The notes beneath the pieces were generated by a model. It worked only from the letters and a program-made list of their open reading frames with translations. It was not told where the DNA came from and did not search any database. A program made the translations under genes and the position numbers. Positions 1-8,186 of a stretch of DNA of 32,371 nt are shown piece by piece; within the stretch, counting starts at the first letter, position 1, and every line of letters starts with the position of its first letter. This DNA is from Kineococcus sp. TRM81007 (GTDB lineage: Bacteria; Actinomycetota; Actinomycetes; Actinomycetales; Kineococcaceae): the NCBI RefSeq assembly GCF_022669155.1, contig NZ_JALBVB010000056.1, positions 183,244 through 215,614 on the forward strand, written 5' to 3'.

Positions 1-2
1 CC

Positions 3-1313
3 GACCTGGGGGCGGTGCGTTCCTACGGCCTGGCGTTCTCCTCGTTCCTGACCGCCAGCCTGCTGGGCACCGTCCTGGCCGGCGGCTGGGCCGACTCCCG
101 CGGGCCGCGGGCACCGATGGCCGCCGGCGCCGCGCTGTTCGTCGTCGGGCAGAGCGTGTGCGCGCTGGCGCCGACCTTCGGGGTGCTGCTGGCCGGGCGC
201 GTGCTGGCCGGGCTGGGCGGCGGCCTGCTGGTCGTCTCGATCTACGTCGTCGTGGGCTCGGCGTACCCGGACGAGGTGCGCCCGCGGGTGTTCGGCTGGA
301 TGTCGGCCTGCTGGGTGCTGCCGGGGGTGGCCGGCCCCGCGCTGGCGGGCTGGATGGCCCAGGCGGTCGGTTGGCGGCTCGTCTTCGGCGTCGTCGTCCC
401 CCTGGCGGTCCTCGTCGCGGCGGTCATCCTGCCGCGGGTCGCTGCGGCCGCTGCCGCGCACGCCCCCGCGGCCGGCGGCCCGCCCGGTGCCGGGCCGTCG
501 CCGCGCGGGCGCGCCGCCCGCGGGCTGGTCGTCGCCGTCGGCGCCGGGGCCCTGCAGGCGGGTGCCGAGGGCCTGGGCGACGGCGGGGCGCTGCCGCTCG
601 TGCTCACCGCCGGCGGGGCGGTGGCGGTCCTGGCCGCCCTGCCCGCGCTGCTGCCCGCCGGGGCGCTGCGCCTGGCGCGCGGGCTGCCCAGCGTCGTCGT
701 CGTGCGCGGGCTGTTCACCGCCGCCTTCTTCGGCACCGAGACGTTCGTGCCGCTCATGCTGCAGTCCGAGCGCGGTTTCAGCCCCGCCCAGGCCGGGCTG
801 GCGCTGACCGGCGGCACGATCGGGTGGTTCAGCGGCACCACGGCCCAGGCCCGGGCCCTGGACCGGGTGCCGCGCGCGGTGCTGCTGGCCGCGGGGGGCG
901 CGGTGCTGGCCGTCGCCGGCGCGGTGCTGGCCGCCGTGACGCTCACCGGCGCCAGCGGCTGGTGGGTGCTGGCGGCGTGGCTGCTCGCCGGGTGCGGCAT
1001 GGGGCTGGGCATCGCCACCACCAGCGTGCTGACCCTGCGCCTGGCCGCACCGGCGGAGCGGGGCCTGGCCTCCTCCGCCCTGCAGCTGTCCGACAACCTC
1101 GGCTGCGTGCTGGGGATCGCCGTGGCCGGCGGGGTCTTCGCCGCCCTGCACGCCGGCGCCGGCCGCGACCAGGGCCTGTTCGGCGGCCTGTACGCGGGCC
1201 TGGCGCTGATCGCGCTGGCGGCCGCGCTGGCCGGCACCCGCGCCCGGGCGACCCGTCCGGCGGTGTCCCGCCCGGCGCCCGTGCCGGGGTCGTCTACGGT
1301 GGGAGGACCGTGA
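3..1313 (+). CDS. MFS transporter, 5'-truncated by the window edge
   Basis: This is an integral membrane carrier of the major facilitator superfamily, probably a proton-driven drug or small-molecule exporter. The frame is open to the left edge, so the first transmembrane helix and the true start lie outside the window. The visible part begins in TM2 and then shows the motif-A loop between TM2 and TM3 (GGWADSRGPR), followed by about ten hydrophobic helices rich in Ala, Leu, Val and Gly. A Pro/Gly/Arg-rich central cytoplasmic loop lies near codons 150-170. The C-terminal tail is short and polar. The stop codon overlaps the GTG start of the helicase gene by 4 nt (GTGA), so the two are probably translationally coupled. 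The family is clear, but the substrate cannot be read from the sequence. Confidence 0.88.
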   Translation, partial: DLGAVRSYGLAFSSFLTASLLGTVLAGGWADSRGPRAPMAAGAALFVVGQSVCALAPTFGVLLAGRVLAGLGGGLLVVSIYVVVGSAYPDEVRPRVFGWMSACWVLPGVAGPALAGWMAQAVGWRLVFGVVVPLAVLVAAVILPRVAAAAAAHAPAAGGPPGAGPSPRGRAARGLVVAVGAGALQAGAEGLGDGGALPLVLTAGGAVAVLAALPALLPAGALRLARGLPSVVVVRGLFTAAFFGTETFVPLMLQSERGFSPAQAGLALTGGTIGWFSGTTAQARALDRVPRAVLLAAGGAVLAVAGAVLAAVTLTGASGWWVLAAWLLAGCGMGLGIATTSVLTLRLAAPAERGLASSALQLSDNLGCVLGIAVAGGVFAALHAGAGRDQGLFGGLYAGLALIALAAALAGTRARATRPAVSRPAPVPGSSTVGGP

Positions 1314-3154
1314 GCACGACAGCGCAGAACACCCCGCCGGACCTGTTCTCCACCGCACCCACCGCGCCCGCCGGGCCCACCAGCACCCCCACGGGGGAGG
1401 CGGCCTCGCCGGGCCGGCCGCTGCGCGCGTGGCAGCGGGCCGCGATCGAGCAGTACTTCGACCCCGAGCGCGAGGCCCCCGAGGACTTCCTGGTCACCGC
1501 GACGCCGGGCGCGGGCAAGACGACGTTCGCCCTGGCCCTGGCGCGGCGGCTGCTGGACGCCCGCCGGGTGGACCGGGTCGTCGTCGTGGCCCCCACCGAC
1601 CACCTGCGCACCCAGTGGGCCGAGGCCGCCCACCGCGCAGGCATCGAGCTGGACCCGACGATGTCCAACGCGGTCGGCCCGGTGCGCCCGGACGTGCGCG
1701 GCTACGTCACCACGTACGCACAGGTCGCCGGCCACCCGATGCTGCACCGCGCCCGTGCCACCGCCAAGCGCTCCCTCGTGGTGCTCGACGAGATCCACCA
1801 CGCCGGCGACGGCCTCAGCTGGGGCGAGGCGGTGCAGGAGGCGTTCTCCGACGCCCGCCGCCGCCTGTCGCTGACCGGGACCCCGTTCCGCACCAAGGCC
1901 GACGAGCGCATCCCGTTCGTCAGGTACGTCGAGGACGACTCGGCGGAGTCCGAGGGCGGCCTGCGCAGCCTGGCGGACTACACCTACGGCTACCGGCAGG
2001 CCCTCGCCGACGACGTCGTGCGCCCCGTGGTGTTCGCCGCCTACACCGGCACCTCCCGCTGGCGGAACTCCGCCGGGGAGGTCGTGGCGGCGTCCCTCAG
2101 CGACCCGTCGACGAAGTCGGTGGAGGCGCTGGCGTGGAAGACGGCCCTGGACCCGCGCGGGGACTGGGTTCCGCACGTGATCGCCGCGATGGACGAGCGC
2201 CTGGAGCACCTGCGCGAGCACGGCATGCACGACGCCGGCGGCCTGGTGCTGGCCAGCGACCAGGACGACGCCCGCGCCTACGCGAAGATCGTGCAGCGCG
2301 TCACCGGTGAGAAGCCCGTGCTGATCCTGTCCGACGACCCCAAGGCGTCGCAGAAGATCACCGACTTCGCCGACGGCGACCAGCGCTTCGCGGTGTGCGT
2401 GCGCATGGTCTCCGAGGGCGTGGACGTCCCCCGCGCGGCGTGCCTGGCGTGGATGACCAGCTACCGCACGCCGCTGTTCTTCGCCCAGGCCGTCGGGCGC
2501 GTGGTGCGCGCGCGGCGCCGCGGGGAGTCGGCGACGGTGTTCCTGCCCGCGGTGCGCCCGCTGCTGGCGCTGGCCGCGGAGATGGAGACCGACCGCGACC
2601 ACGTCATCCCGCCGCCGCCCAGCGTCACCTCCGACGAGGTCGACGAGGGCGGGCTGGACCTGCTGCCCGCGCCGGAGCGCGAGCCGGGCGAGGCGAAGGA
2701 GTACGAGGCGCTGGACGCGCAGGCGGAGTTCGCGCACGTCCTGCACGGCGGCAAGGCGCTGCTGGGCACCGAGACGGCACCGCTGGAGGTCACCGCGGAG
2801 GACGAGGAGTTCCTCGGCCTGCCCGGGCTGCTCTCGCCGGAGCAGACCGCGGCCCTGCTCGCCCAGCGCGACGCGGAGATCCGCAAGCGCACCGCCGCCC
2901 CGCGCGGCGCGGACGAGGACGCCGAGCCCGCGGCGGCGGCACCGGCGGAGGAGGCCGAGGAGGCGACCTGGCACACGGCCGCGTTGCTGCGCAAGGAGAT
3001 CCACGGCCTCGTGGGGCGGGTGGCGGCCGGTCGGCAGATGCCGCACGCCACCGTCTACGCGAAGGTGCGAGCCGCCGTGCCGGGCCCGCCGTCGGCGTCC
3101 GCGGGGGTGGACGTGCTGCGCCGCCGGCGGGACCACCTGCTGTCGCTGGTCTGA
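1310..3154 (+). CDS. DEAD/DEAH-box superfamily 2 helicase
   Basis: This is a cytoplasmic SF2 helicase or DNA/RNA translocase of the type widespread in actinobacteria, 614 aa. Residues 1-35 are a disordered Pro/Thr-rich tail. A Q-like RAWQ element (39-42) precedes Walker A (ATPGAGKT, 64-71), the DEIH Walker B box (160-163) and motif III-like LTGTPFR (188-194). The C-terminal RecA lobe carries the motif V region (VSEGVDVPRA) and motif VI (QAVGRVVRARR). After the helicase core there is an acidic Glu/Ala linker and a basic C-terminal patch. The start is set by the GTGA overlap with the MFS stop, with GGGAGG 3 nt upstream, which is a short spacing. No nuclease domain or restriction partner is visible, so a specific role in repair or defence is not supported. 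Confidence 0.92.
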   Translation: MSTTAQNTPPDLFSTAPTAPAGPTSTPTGEAASPGRPLRAWQRAAIEQYFDPEREAPEDFLVTATPGAGKTTFALALARRLLDARRVDRVVVVAPTDHLRTQWAEAAHRAGIELDPTMSNAVGPVRPDVRGYVTTYAQVAGHPMLHRARATAKRSLVVLDEIHHAGDGLSWGEAVQEAFSDARRRLSLTGTPFRTKADERIPFVRYVEDDSAESEGGLRSLADYTYGYRQALADDVVRPVVFAAYTGTSRWRNSAGEVVAASLSDPSTKSVEALAWKTALDPRGDWVPHVIAAMDERLEHLREHGMHDAGGLVLASDQDDARAYAKIVQRVTGEKPVLILSDDPKASQKITDFADGDQRFAVCVRMVSEGVDVPRAACLAWMTSYRTPLFFAQAVGRVVRARRRGESATVFLPAVRPLLALAAEMETDRDHVIPPPPSVTSDEVDEGGLDLLPAPEREPGEAKEYEALDAQAEFAHVLHGGKALLGTETAPLEVTAEDEEFLGLPGLLSPEQTAALLAQRDAEIRKRTAAPRGADEDAEPAAAAPAEEAEEATWHTAALLRKEIHGLVGRVAAGRQMPHATVYAKVRAAVPGPPSASAGVDVLRRRRDHLLSLV

Positions 3155-3159
3155 ACGGG

Positions 3160-3165
3160 TAGGTT
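3160..3165 (+). promoter_or_regulatory. Predicted -10 box (TAGGTT), leaderless SRPBCC gene
   Basis: TAGGTT lies 6 nt before the GTG at 3172 and there is no Shine-Dalgarno sequence between them, so transcription probably begins at or next to the start codon. No convincing -35 hexamer is visible. Confidence 0.5.
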
Positions 3166-3171
3166 CGGACG

Positions 3172-3630
3172 GTGCCCGAGATCGTCCAGCGGACCATGGT
3201 GCGGGGAACCGTCGACGAGGTGTTCGACGTGTCCCTGGACCTCGACGTCGAGCGCGTCGCGGGCCGGCGGTTCAGGGTGCGCGCGGTCGAGGGGGCCGGG
3301 CGCACGAAGGGCCGCATCGAGCTGGGGGAGCGGGTGCGCTGGCGGCTGCGGCTGTTCGGGCTGGTCCCCGTCACCCACACCTCGAACATCGTGGAGCTGG
3401 AGCGCCCGCGCCGCTTCGTGGACCGCATGGACGACGGGCTGTTCGCGGAGTTCCACCACGAGCACGTCTTCGAGCCCGAGGGGCCGGGGATGACGATCGT
3501 GACGGACCGCATGGCGTGGCGCAGCCCCGCCGGGCTGCTCGGCCGCGTCGCCGACGTGCTGTTCGTGCGGCGCACCCTGCGCCGGTTGCTCGCCGACCGG
3601 AACTCCGAGATCGTGCGCCGCTTCAGCTGA
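3172..3630 (+). CDS. SRPBCC family (START-like fold) protein
   Basis: A 152-aa soluble protein whose sequence pattern fits the SRPBCC/polyketide cyclase-dehydrase-like superfamily. The N-terminal strand (PEIVQRTMVRGTVDEVFDV) leads into the first helix region. A run of alternating strands follows, then a long amphipathic, Arg-rich C-terminal helix (about 118-150) that would close the ligand cavity. Such proteins bind hydrophobic ligands; the ligand here is unknown. It starts 17 nt after the helicase stop and appears to have its own leaderless promoter (TAGGTT). Conserved active-site residues do not define a reaction, so the function is left open. Confidence 0.78.
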   Translation: MPEIVQRTMVRGTVDEVFDVSLDLDVERVAGRRFRVRAVEGAGRTKGRIELGERVRWRLRLFGLVPVTHTSNIVELERPRRFVDRMDDGLFAEFHHEHVFEPEGPGMTIVTDRMAWRSPAGLLGRVADVLFVRRTLRRLLADRNSEIVRRFS

Positions 3631-3725
3631 TCCCGCGCGCCACCCCGGCGGCGCCGGTGGAACCCGTCGCCGCCCGCGCCCGTTCGACCGGCGTGGCCGG
3701 GAACGCCCCGGCGGAGGAGGACGAC

Positions 3726-4181
3726 GTGGGTTTTCTCGACAACCTCAGGAGCAAGGGCCTGCTCGCCGGCGACCAGCTGAAGACGCGGGTCGCCCAGTTC
3801 AAGAGCAAGGACTTCGCCGAGGCGAGCATGGCGACGTGCGCGCTCATCGCCGCCTCCGACGGCAAGATCGAGCCCTCCGAGCGGCAGAAGACCGCGGCCT
3901 TCATCGGCTCGCACGACGTCCTGGCGGCCTTCGACGCCGGGCAGCTGCGCGACTCCTTCGAGCGCTACTGCGGCAAGCTGTCCAGCGACTACGACTTCGG
4001 GAAGATCGAGGCGCTGCAGGCCGTCGGCAAGCTGCGCTCCAAGCCGGACCAGGCGCGCGCGGTCGTCCAGGTGGGCGTCCTGGTGGGTGGCGCCGACGGC
4101 GACTTCGACGACGACGAGCGCCGCGCGGTGCGCGACGTCTGCAACGCCGTCGGCCTGGACCCCGCGGAGTTCGGCGTCTGA
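3726..4181 (+). CDS. TerB-family tellurite-resistance-like protein
   Basis: A 151-aa soluble, mostly alpha-helical protein with the TerB fold. The typical acidic metal-binding-like segments are present: IAASDGKIEPSE in the first repeat and GGADGDFDDDERRAV in the second. Members usually occur with TerD proteins in tellurite/stress operons, but no TerD is present here, so it is probably a stand-alone member of general stress or metal function. The start is GTG 3726, preceded by a strong GGAGGAGG site ending 5 nt upstream. In-frame codons upstream (from about 3516) overlap the SRPBCC gene and read as low-complexity sequence, so I rejected a longer form. Confidence 0.85.
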   Translation: MGFLDNLRSKGLLAGDQLKTRVAQFKSKDFAEASMATCALIAASDGKIEPSERQKTAAFIGSHDVLAAFDAGQLRDSFERYCGKLSSDYDFGKIEALQAVGKLRSKPDQARAVVQVGVLVGGADGDFDDDERRAVRDVCNAVGLDPAEFGV

Positions 4182-4251
4182 TGCCCCCCACGCCCACGAC
4201 GCGCCGGGCCGGGCGGGGAGCGGCCCGCCCCGCCTGGCAGGCTCGCCCGCT

Positions 4252-5001
4252 GTGAGCACCCCCGCCGGCTGGTACCCCGACCCGTCCCACCAGGCGCAGC
4301 TGCGCTGGTGGGACGGTGAACGCTGGACCGAGCACACGCACACCGCCGCACCGACGCACGGCCCGGGCCTGGACCTGCGCAAGGACACCCCCGGCAGCGG
4401 CGACCCGCGACAGCACGGGCAGCAGCACCGCCCGTACCCCACGTACGGCGCCTACGGCGACCCGGCCGCCGGCCGCTCGTCCGCCCGGGCCCTGGCCACC
4501 CCGGACGGGCGACCGCTGGGCAACCTGGGGCTGCGGCTGCTGGCCCGGGTCGTGGACTGGATCCTCGTCTCCGTCATCGCCACCCTCGCCGGTTGGTCGC
4601 TGGTCGAGCGGATGGTGCGGGCGATGGACGACACGCTCACCGCGGCCGTCGCCGGTGACCCCACCGCATCGCTGCGGCTGCTGGAGGACCCCGGCTTCAA
4701 CGCCGCCCTGTCCAGCTTCACGTTCGTGCTGATCGCCGTCAGCGCCGTCTACACGGTGCTGCCGCTGCGCTTCTACGGCGCCACCCCTGGCAAGGCGCTG
4801 TTCGGGCTGCGGGTGCGGCACTGGGAACGGCCCGGGCACCCCACCTGGGGGCAGTCGATCCTGCGCTGGCTGACGAGCGACCTCGCCGTCCAGCTCTTCT
4901 GGCCGTACGCGGTGCTCGACTACCTGTGGCCGACGTGGGACCGGCGCAAGCAGGCCCTGCACGACAAGCCGGCCGGCACCGTGGTGGTGCGCCGGCGCTG
5001 A
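4252..5001 (+). CDS. DUF2510-RDD family membrane protein
   Basis: A 249-aa membrane protein with two parts. Residues 4-30 form a DUF2510 module (PAGWYPDPS...LRWWDGERWTEH), a small Trp-rich domain common in actinobacteria. A hydrophilic, Gly/Pro/His-rich linker follows, and from about residue 90 there is an RDD domain with the Arg and Asp residues in its first helix (LGLRLLARVVDWILVSV), a second helix (FTFVLIAVSAVY) and the GATPGKALFGLRV signature. The RDD family is of uncertain transport or regulatory function. The GTG start is 71 nt after the TerB stop. A CAGGCT element 8 nt before it could be a weak -10 for a leaderless transcript. It converges on the reductase gene at 5065. Confidence 0.87.
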   Translation: MSTPAGWYPDPSHQAQLRWWDGERWTEHTHTAAPTHGPGLDLRKDTPGSGDPRQHGQQHRPYPTYGAYGDPAAGRSSARALATPDGRPLGNLGLRLLARVVDWILVSVIATLAGWSLVERMVRAMDDTLTAAVAGDPTASLRLLEDPGFNAALSSFTFVLIAVSAVYTVLPLRFYGATPGKALFGLRVRHWERPGHPTWGQSILRWLTSDLAVQLFWPYAVLDYLWPTWDRRKQALHDKPAGTVVVRRR

Positions 5002-5037
5002 CCGGCGCCCGGACCCCGCGTCGCCACGGGGCCCGGA

Positions 5038-5061
5038 GCGCCGGGCCGGCCGGCCCGGCGC
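5038..5061. terminator. Perfect 24-bp GC palindrome, likely bidirectional terminator
   Basis: The segment is its own reverse complement across 24 nt (arms begin GCGCCGGGCCGG). It sits between the convergent RDD and reductase genes, and no T-tract follows on either strand. Position and symmetry suggest a transcription barrier, but termination is inferred. Confidence 0.55.
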
Positions 5062-5064
5062 GGG

Positions 5065-5733
5065 TCAGGCGGTGAAGTCGGCGGGCCGCTCGCGCGGCGC
5101 CTCGCCGAGCGCCCGGGCCACCCCGTCGGCGTCCAGCTCGGCGCCGTAGACGGGGGTGCCGGGCTGCTGGCGCCAGGACTCGGCCAACGGCCCGGCGTCC
5201 ACGGCGTCGAACCCCATCGTGAAGACGAGGTCGGCCACCACGGCCTTCGCGGCCGCGTCGTCACCGGCCAGCGGCAGGCCGCGGCGCTCCGGGTCACCCG
5301 CGGGGCGGGCGGCGCTCAGCAGGTGCTCGGCCTGGATGCCGTTGAACGCCTTCACCCAGCGCAGCCGGCCCGCCGGGTCCAGCTGCTGGGCGACCCACGC
5401 GGTCTCCGGGGTGCCCGCCTCGATCGCGTCGATGCGCCCGTCGCGCTCGCGCGGGTAGTAGTTGCCGGTGTCGACGACGACGGTGCCGTCCGCGGCGCCG
5501 TCCAGCGCCCCCGCCAGGTCGGGCACGTTCTTCTCCGGCACGGTCACCACGACCAGGTCCGCCTCGCGCGCCGCCTCGGCGGCGGTCACCGCGCTCGCCC
5601 CGGTCTCGGCGGCCAGGTCCGCCAGGGTCTCGGGTCCGCGGGAGTTCGCCACCCGCACCTCGTGCCCCAGCCGGGTGAACGCCCGGGTGAGGTTGCCGCC
5701 GATGTTGCCCGCTCCGATGACGCCGATGCGCAC
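5065..5733 (-). CDS. NADPH-dependent F420 reductase-like oxidoreductase
   Basis: A 222-aa soluble protein of the F420-dependent NADP oxidoreductase / NADP-binding Rossmann family. The N-terminal nucleotide loop GVIGAGNIGGNL (residues 4-15) is followed by a second strand ending in ANSRGPETL, whose Ser-Arg is typical of NADP 2'-phosphate binding. Further strands show VVVTVPEKNVPDL and VVDTGNYYPRERDG. The KAFNGIQAEHL segment is typical of the subgroup in which F420 itself may not be the partner. The start is GTG 5733 with AGGAG 6 nt upstream. A longer reading would add 26 basic residues with no conserved character. It lies 101 nt downstream of pncA on the same strand, beyond a hairpin, so it is probably transcribed separately. 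Confidence 0.85.
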   Translation of the reverse strand: MRIGVIGAGNIGGNLTRAFTRLGHEVRVANSRGPETLADLAAETGASAVTAAEAAREADLVVVTVPEKNVPDLAGALDGAADGTVVVDTGNYYPRERDGRIDAIEAGTPETAWVAQQLDPAGRLRWVKAFNGIQAEHLLSAARPAGDPERRGLPLAGDDAAAKAVVADLVFTMGFDAVDAGPLAESWRQQPGTPVYGAELDADGVARALGEAPRERPADFTA

Positions 5734-5801
5734 GTGGTGCTCCTGCCTTCTCGGGTGTCCGTGACGGTGATCGGCAACCCCGGCGCGCGCCCGGGTGTTC
5801 C

Positions 5802-5826
5802 GGGGCGGCACCGCGCGCGCCGCCCC
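5802..5826 (-). terminator. Hairpin downstream of pncA
   Basis: An 8-bp perfect stem, GGGGCGGC (5802-5809) with GCCGCCCC (5819-5826), and a 9-nt loop starts 9 nt past the pncA stop. There is no U-tract, as is common in actinobacteria. It probably separates the pnc operon from the reductase gene. Confidence 0.5.
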
Positions 5827-5834
5827 TGGGCGGT

Positions 5835-6434
5835 TCAGGCGACGACGGGCTCGCCGACGAGCGAGACCCCCGCCGCGCGCATCCGCTCCAGCGCCGGCTC
5901 CACGGTGGCCGCGGAGATGCCCGCCGTCAGGCCCAGCAGCACCGTGGTGCGGAACCCCTCGCGCACCGCGTCCAGGGCGGTGGCCCGCACGCAGTGGTCG
6001 GTGGCGATGCCCACCACGTGCACCTCGTCCACGCCCCGTTCGCGCAGCCAGTCCGCCAGCCCGGTGACCAGCTCCCCGCCCTCGGCGGTGACGGTGGAGG
6101 TCGTCCCCTCGAAGCCGGAGTAGGCCGCCGAGTACTGGCCCTTGCGGAAGACCGCCTCCACGCGGCTGGTGTCCAGGGCGTCGTGCAGCAGCGCCCCGTA
6201 GGTGCCCGCGCGGCAGTGCGGCGGCCAGGAGTCCACGAAGTCCGGGGTGTCGGAGAAGTGGGCACCGGGGTCGACGTGGAAGTCCTGCGTGGCGACCACG
6301 TGGTCGTAGCGCAGGTTCCCGCGGGCCAGCAGGTGGCTGGTGCCGGCGGCGACCTCGTCGCCGCCGGCCACCCCCAGCGCCCCGCCGGGGCAGAAGTCGT
6401 TCTGGACGTCGACGACGACGAGGGCGCGGGTCAT
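5835..6434 (-). CDS. pncA: Nicotinamidase
   Basis: Hydrolyses nicotinamide to nicotinate and ammonia in the NAD salvage pathway; 199 aa, cytoplasmic. The cysteine-hydrolase fold is clear: Asp9 (VVVDVQNDFCPGG), the metal ligands Asp51, His53, His59 and His73, Lys98 (FRKGQ) and nucleophile Cys148 (GIATDHCVRAT). The spacing closely follows mycobacterial PncA (Asp8, Lys96, Cys138). The ATG overlaps the pncB stop by 4 nt (ATGA), so nicotinamidase and nicotinate phosphoribosyltransferase are made from one coupled message and catalyse consecutive steps. The family is also the activator of pyrazinamide in mycobacteria. Confidence 0.96.
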   Translation of the reverse strand: MTRALVVVDVQNDFCPGGALGVAGGDEVAAGTSHLLARGNLRYDHVVATQDFHVDPGAHFSDTPDFVDSWPPHCRAGTYGALLHDALDTSRVEAVFRKGQYSAAYSGFEGTTSTVTAEGGELVTGLADWLRERGVDEVHVVGIATDHCVRATALDAVREGFRTTVLLGLTAGISAATVEPALERMRAAGVSLVGEPVVA

Positions 6435-7774
6435 CGGGCCTCTTCGGTGCCGGTGCCGGTGCCGGTGCCGGGGGTGGGCGGTGGCAGCACGGTGGTGGGG
6501 ATCGCCGGGTCGCCCTTGGACAGCGCCAGGCCGTCCCACGGCAACGTCACCAGCGCGCGGCGCAGGTGCTCGCGGGAGTCCGCCAGCGGCGGCAGGTCCG
6601 GCACCCGCTCGCCGTCGACGACGTACGGCACCTGCAGCGGGCGGTCGTTCGGCTCGCGCGGCGGGGTGCGCCCGACGCCGAGGACCTCGTCGGTGGCGGT
6701 GCCGGTGGCGCGGTGCCGACGCACCGCGACCTTGCGCCCGCCCTGGGTGACCTTGGAGGTCGAGCGCTTGGCGACGGGGCGACCCTCGACCTCCACCAGC
6801 TTGTAGACCAGCCCGGCGGTGGGGGCACCGGAACCGGTCACCAGGGAGGTGCCCACGCCGTAGCCGTCCACCGGCGCGGCGGCCAGCGCCGCCAGCGCGT
6901 ACTCGTCCAGGTCGCCGGAGACGACGACGCGGGTGGCCGTGGCGCCCAGGGAGTCCAGCTGCTCGCGCGCCTTCACCGCCAGGACCGCCAGGTCCCCGGA
7001 GTCGATGCGCACCGCGCCCAGCTCCGGGCCGGCGACCTCGATCGCCGTCTCGATGCCTCGGGTGATGTCGTAGGTGTCCACCAGCAGGGTGGTGCCGGTG
7101 CCGAGGGCGGCGACCTGGGCGCGGAAGGCGTCCTCCTCGGTGTCGTGCAGCAGCGTGAAGGCGTGCGCGCTGGTGCCCGCGGTGGGGATGCCGTAGCGCT
7201 CGCCGGCGGCCAGGTTGGAGGTGGCGGTGAACCCGCACAGGTACGCCGCCCGCGCGGCGGTGACCGCGGCCTCCTCGTGGGTGCGCCGCGACCCCATCTC
7301 GATGAGCGGGCGCCCGCGCGCGGCGGTGCTCATGCGGGCCGCCGCCGCGGCGATCGCGCAGTCGTGGTTGAGGATGGACAGCACCACCGTCTCCAGCACC
7401 ACGGCCTCGGCGAAGGTGCCGGTCACGGTCAGCAGGGGGGAGCCGGGGAACCACAGCTCGCCCTCGGCGTAGCCCTCGATCGAGCCGGTGAAGCGGTACG
7501 CCGCCAGCCACTGCAGGGTGCGCTCGTCCAGCACCCCCCGCAGCCGCTCCAGGGCCGCCGGCTCGAAGCGGAAGTCGCGCACCGCGTCCAGCACCCGCGG
7601 CACGCCCGCCACGACGCCGTACCGGCGCCCCTCCGGCAGGCGGCGGCCGAACACCTCGAAGGTGCAGCGGCGCTCGGCGGTGCCGTCGGCCAGCGCGGCC
7701 TGCAGCATCGTCAGCTCGTAGTGGTCGGTCAGCAGCGCCGTCGTCGCGCCGCCCCTCGCCGTGCTCACGCTCAC
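6431..7774 (-). CDS. pncB: Nicotinate phosphoribosyltransferase
   Basis: Converts nicotinate and PRPP to nicotinate mononucleotide with ATP consumption (Preiss-Handler salvage of NAD); 447 aa. The N-terminal LLTDHYELTMLQ segment, the ILNHDCAIAAAAARM helix, EMGSRRTHEEAA and the catalytic His204 in GTSAHAF are family hallmarks. The VRIDSGDLAVLA and VVVSGDLDEYAL strands bind phosphoribosyl groups. The C terminus carries an odd GTGTGTGT tail encoded by four hexamer repeats. A predicted -10 TAGGTT sits 7 nt before the GTG without a Shine-Dalgarno sequence, so the mRNA is probably leaderless. It is divergent from clpS, as in Mycobacterium tuberculosis (pncB1-clpS). Confidence 0.96.
   Translation of the reverse strand: MSVSTARGGATTALLTDHYELTMLQAALADGTAERRCTFEVFGRRLPEGRRYGVVAGVPRVLDAVRDFRFEPAALERLRGVLDERTLQWLAAYRFTGSIEGYAEGELWFPGSPLLTVTGTFAEAVVLETVVLSILNHDCAIAAAAARMSTAARGRPLIEMGSRRTHEEAAVTAARAAYLCGFTATSNLAAGERYGIPTAGTSAHAFTLLHDTEEDAFRAQVAALGTGTTLLVDTYDITRGIETAIEVAGPELGAVRIDSGDLAVLAVKAREQLDSLGATATRVVVSGDLDEYALAALAAAPVDGYGVGTSLVTGSGAPTAGLVYKLVEVEGRPVAKRSTSKVTQGGRKVAVRRHRATGTATDEVLGVGRTPPREPNDRPLQVPYVVDGERVPDLPPLADSREHLRRALVTLPWDGLALSKGDPAIPTTVLPPPTPGTGTGTGTEEAR
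6445..6468. repeat. Four tandem CGGTGC hexamers in the pncB C-terminal codons
   Basis: Four perfect 6-nt units run through the last codons of pncB and encode alternating Gly-Thr. Length changes by whole units would stay in frame. It lies just before the pncA start. Confidence 0.85.
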
Positions 7775-7781
7775 CCGGGCG

Positions 7782-7787
7782 AACCTA
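7782..7787 (-). promoter_or_regulatory. Predicted -10 box (TAGGTT) of pncB-pncA
   Basis: On the minus strand TAGGTT lies 7 nt upstream of the pncB GTG, and no ribosome binding site intervenes. This matches the leaderless pattern seen at several other genes in the window. Confidence 0.55.
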
Positions 7788-7844
7788 GCGCGCCGCGACG
7801 ACGCGGGTCTCGCCAGCGCGCGGGGCCCCGCCGACCGGGTTCCG

Positions 7845-7850
7845 TAGACT
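7845..7850 (+). promoter_or_regulatory. Predicted -10 box (TAGACT) of clpS
   Basis: TAGACT is 7 nt before the clpS GTG. The 83-nt space between pncB and clpS therefore carries divergent, apparently leaderless promoters. Confidence 0.55.
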
Positions 7851-7857
7851 GCGGCCC

Positions 7858-8160
7858 GTGCCCTCGACCGTCCTCACCGCTCCCGTGGAGCTCGAGCGCC
7901 CCGAGGCGGACCTGACCGCCGCCCCCGACACCCCGTGGGTCACGCTGGTCTGGAACGACCCCGTGAACCTCATGTCGTACGTCTCGTACGTCTTCCGCAC
8001 CCACTTCGGGTACTCGGAGGCCAAGGCGCAGGCCCTCATGCTGGACGTGCACACCAAGGGCCGCGCCGCGGTCAGCTCCGGCAGCCGCGAGCAGATGGAG
8101 CGCGACGTGGAGGCCATGCACGGCTACGGGTTGTGGGCCACCCTGCAGAAGGACGACTGA
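7858..8160 (+). CDS. clpS: ATP-dependent Clp protease adaptor ClpS
   Basis: The N-end-rule adaptor that delivers substrates with destabilising N-terminal residues to ClpAP/ClpCP; 100 aa, the normal family length. After a flexible tail of about 25 residues, the core reads [22 protein letters not shown], which contains the conserved NDP motif of the substrate pocket. The helix segment [21 protein letters not shown] includes the V-H-x-G-x-A signature contacting the Clp N-domain. GTG 7858 is used, with a -10 box immediately upstream. It is the first gene of the clpS-DUF2017-murI block. Confidence 0.95.
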   Translation: MPSTVLTAPVELERPEADLTAAPDTPWVTLVWNDPVNLMSYVSYVFRTHFGYSEAKAQALMLDVHTKGRAAVSSGSREQMERDVEAMHGYGLWATLQKDD

Positions 8161-8186
8161 GCCCCCTGAGGATCCGACGACGCGCC

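Noticed and set aside
242..3136. Long open frame on the minus strand opposite the MFS and helicase genes
   Set aside because: It is an antisense shadow created by GC-rich third positions: the sequence is His/Arg/Gly-rich and low-complexity, with no family resemblance, while the plus strand encodes clear domains.
3726..4181. Tellurite resistance operon
   Set aside because: Only one TerB-like gene is present; no TerD, TerC or TerA homologue is adjacent, so resistance is not supported.
5733..5811. Longer start for the F420/NADP-type reductase
   Set aside because: The additional 26 residues are basic and unconserved and would precede the Rossmann loop; GTG 5733 has AGGAG at good spacing.
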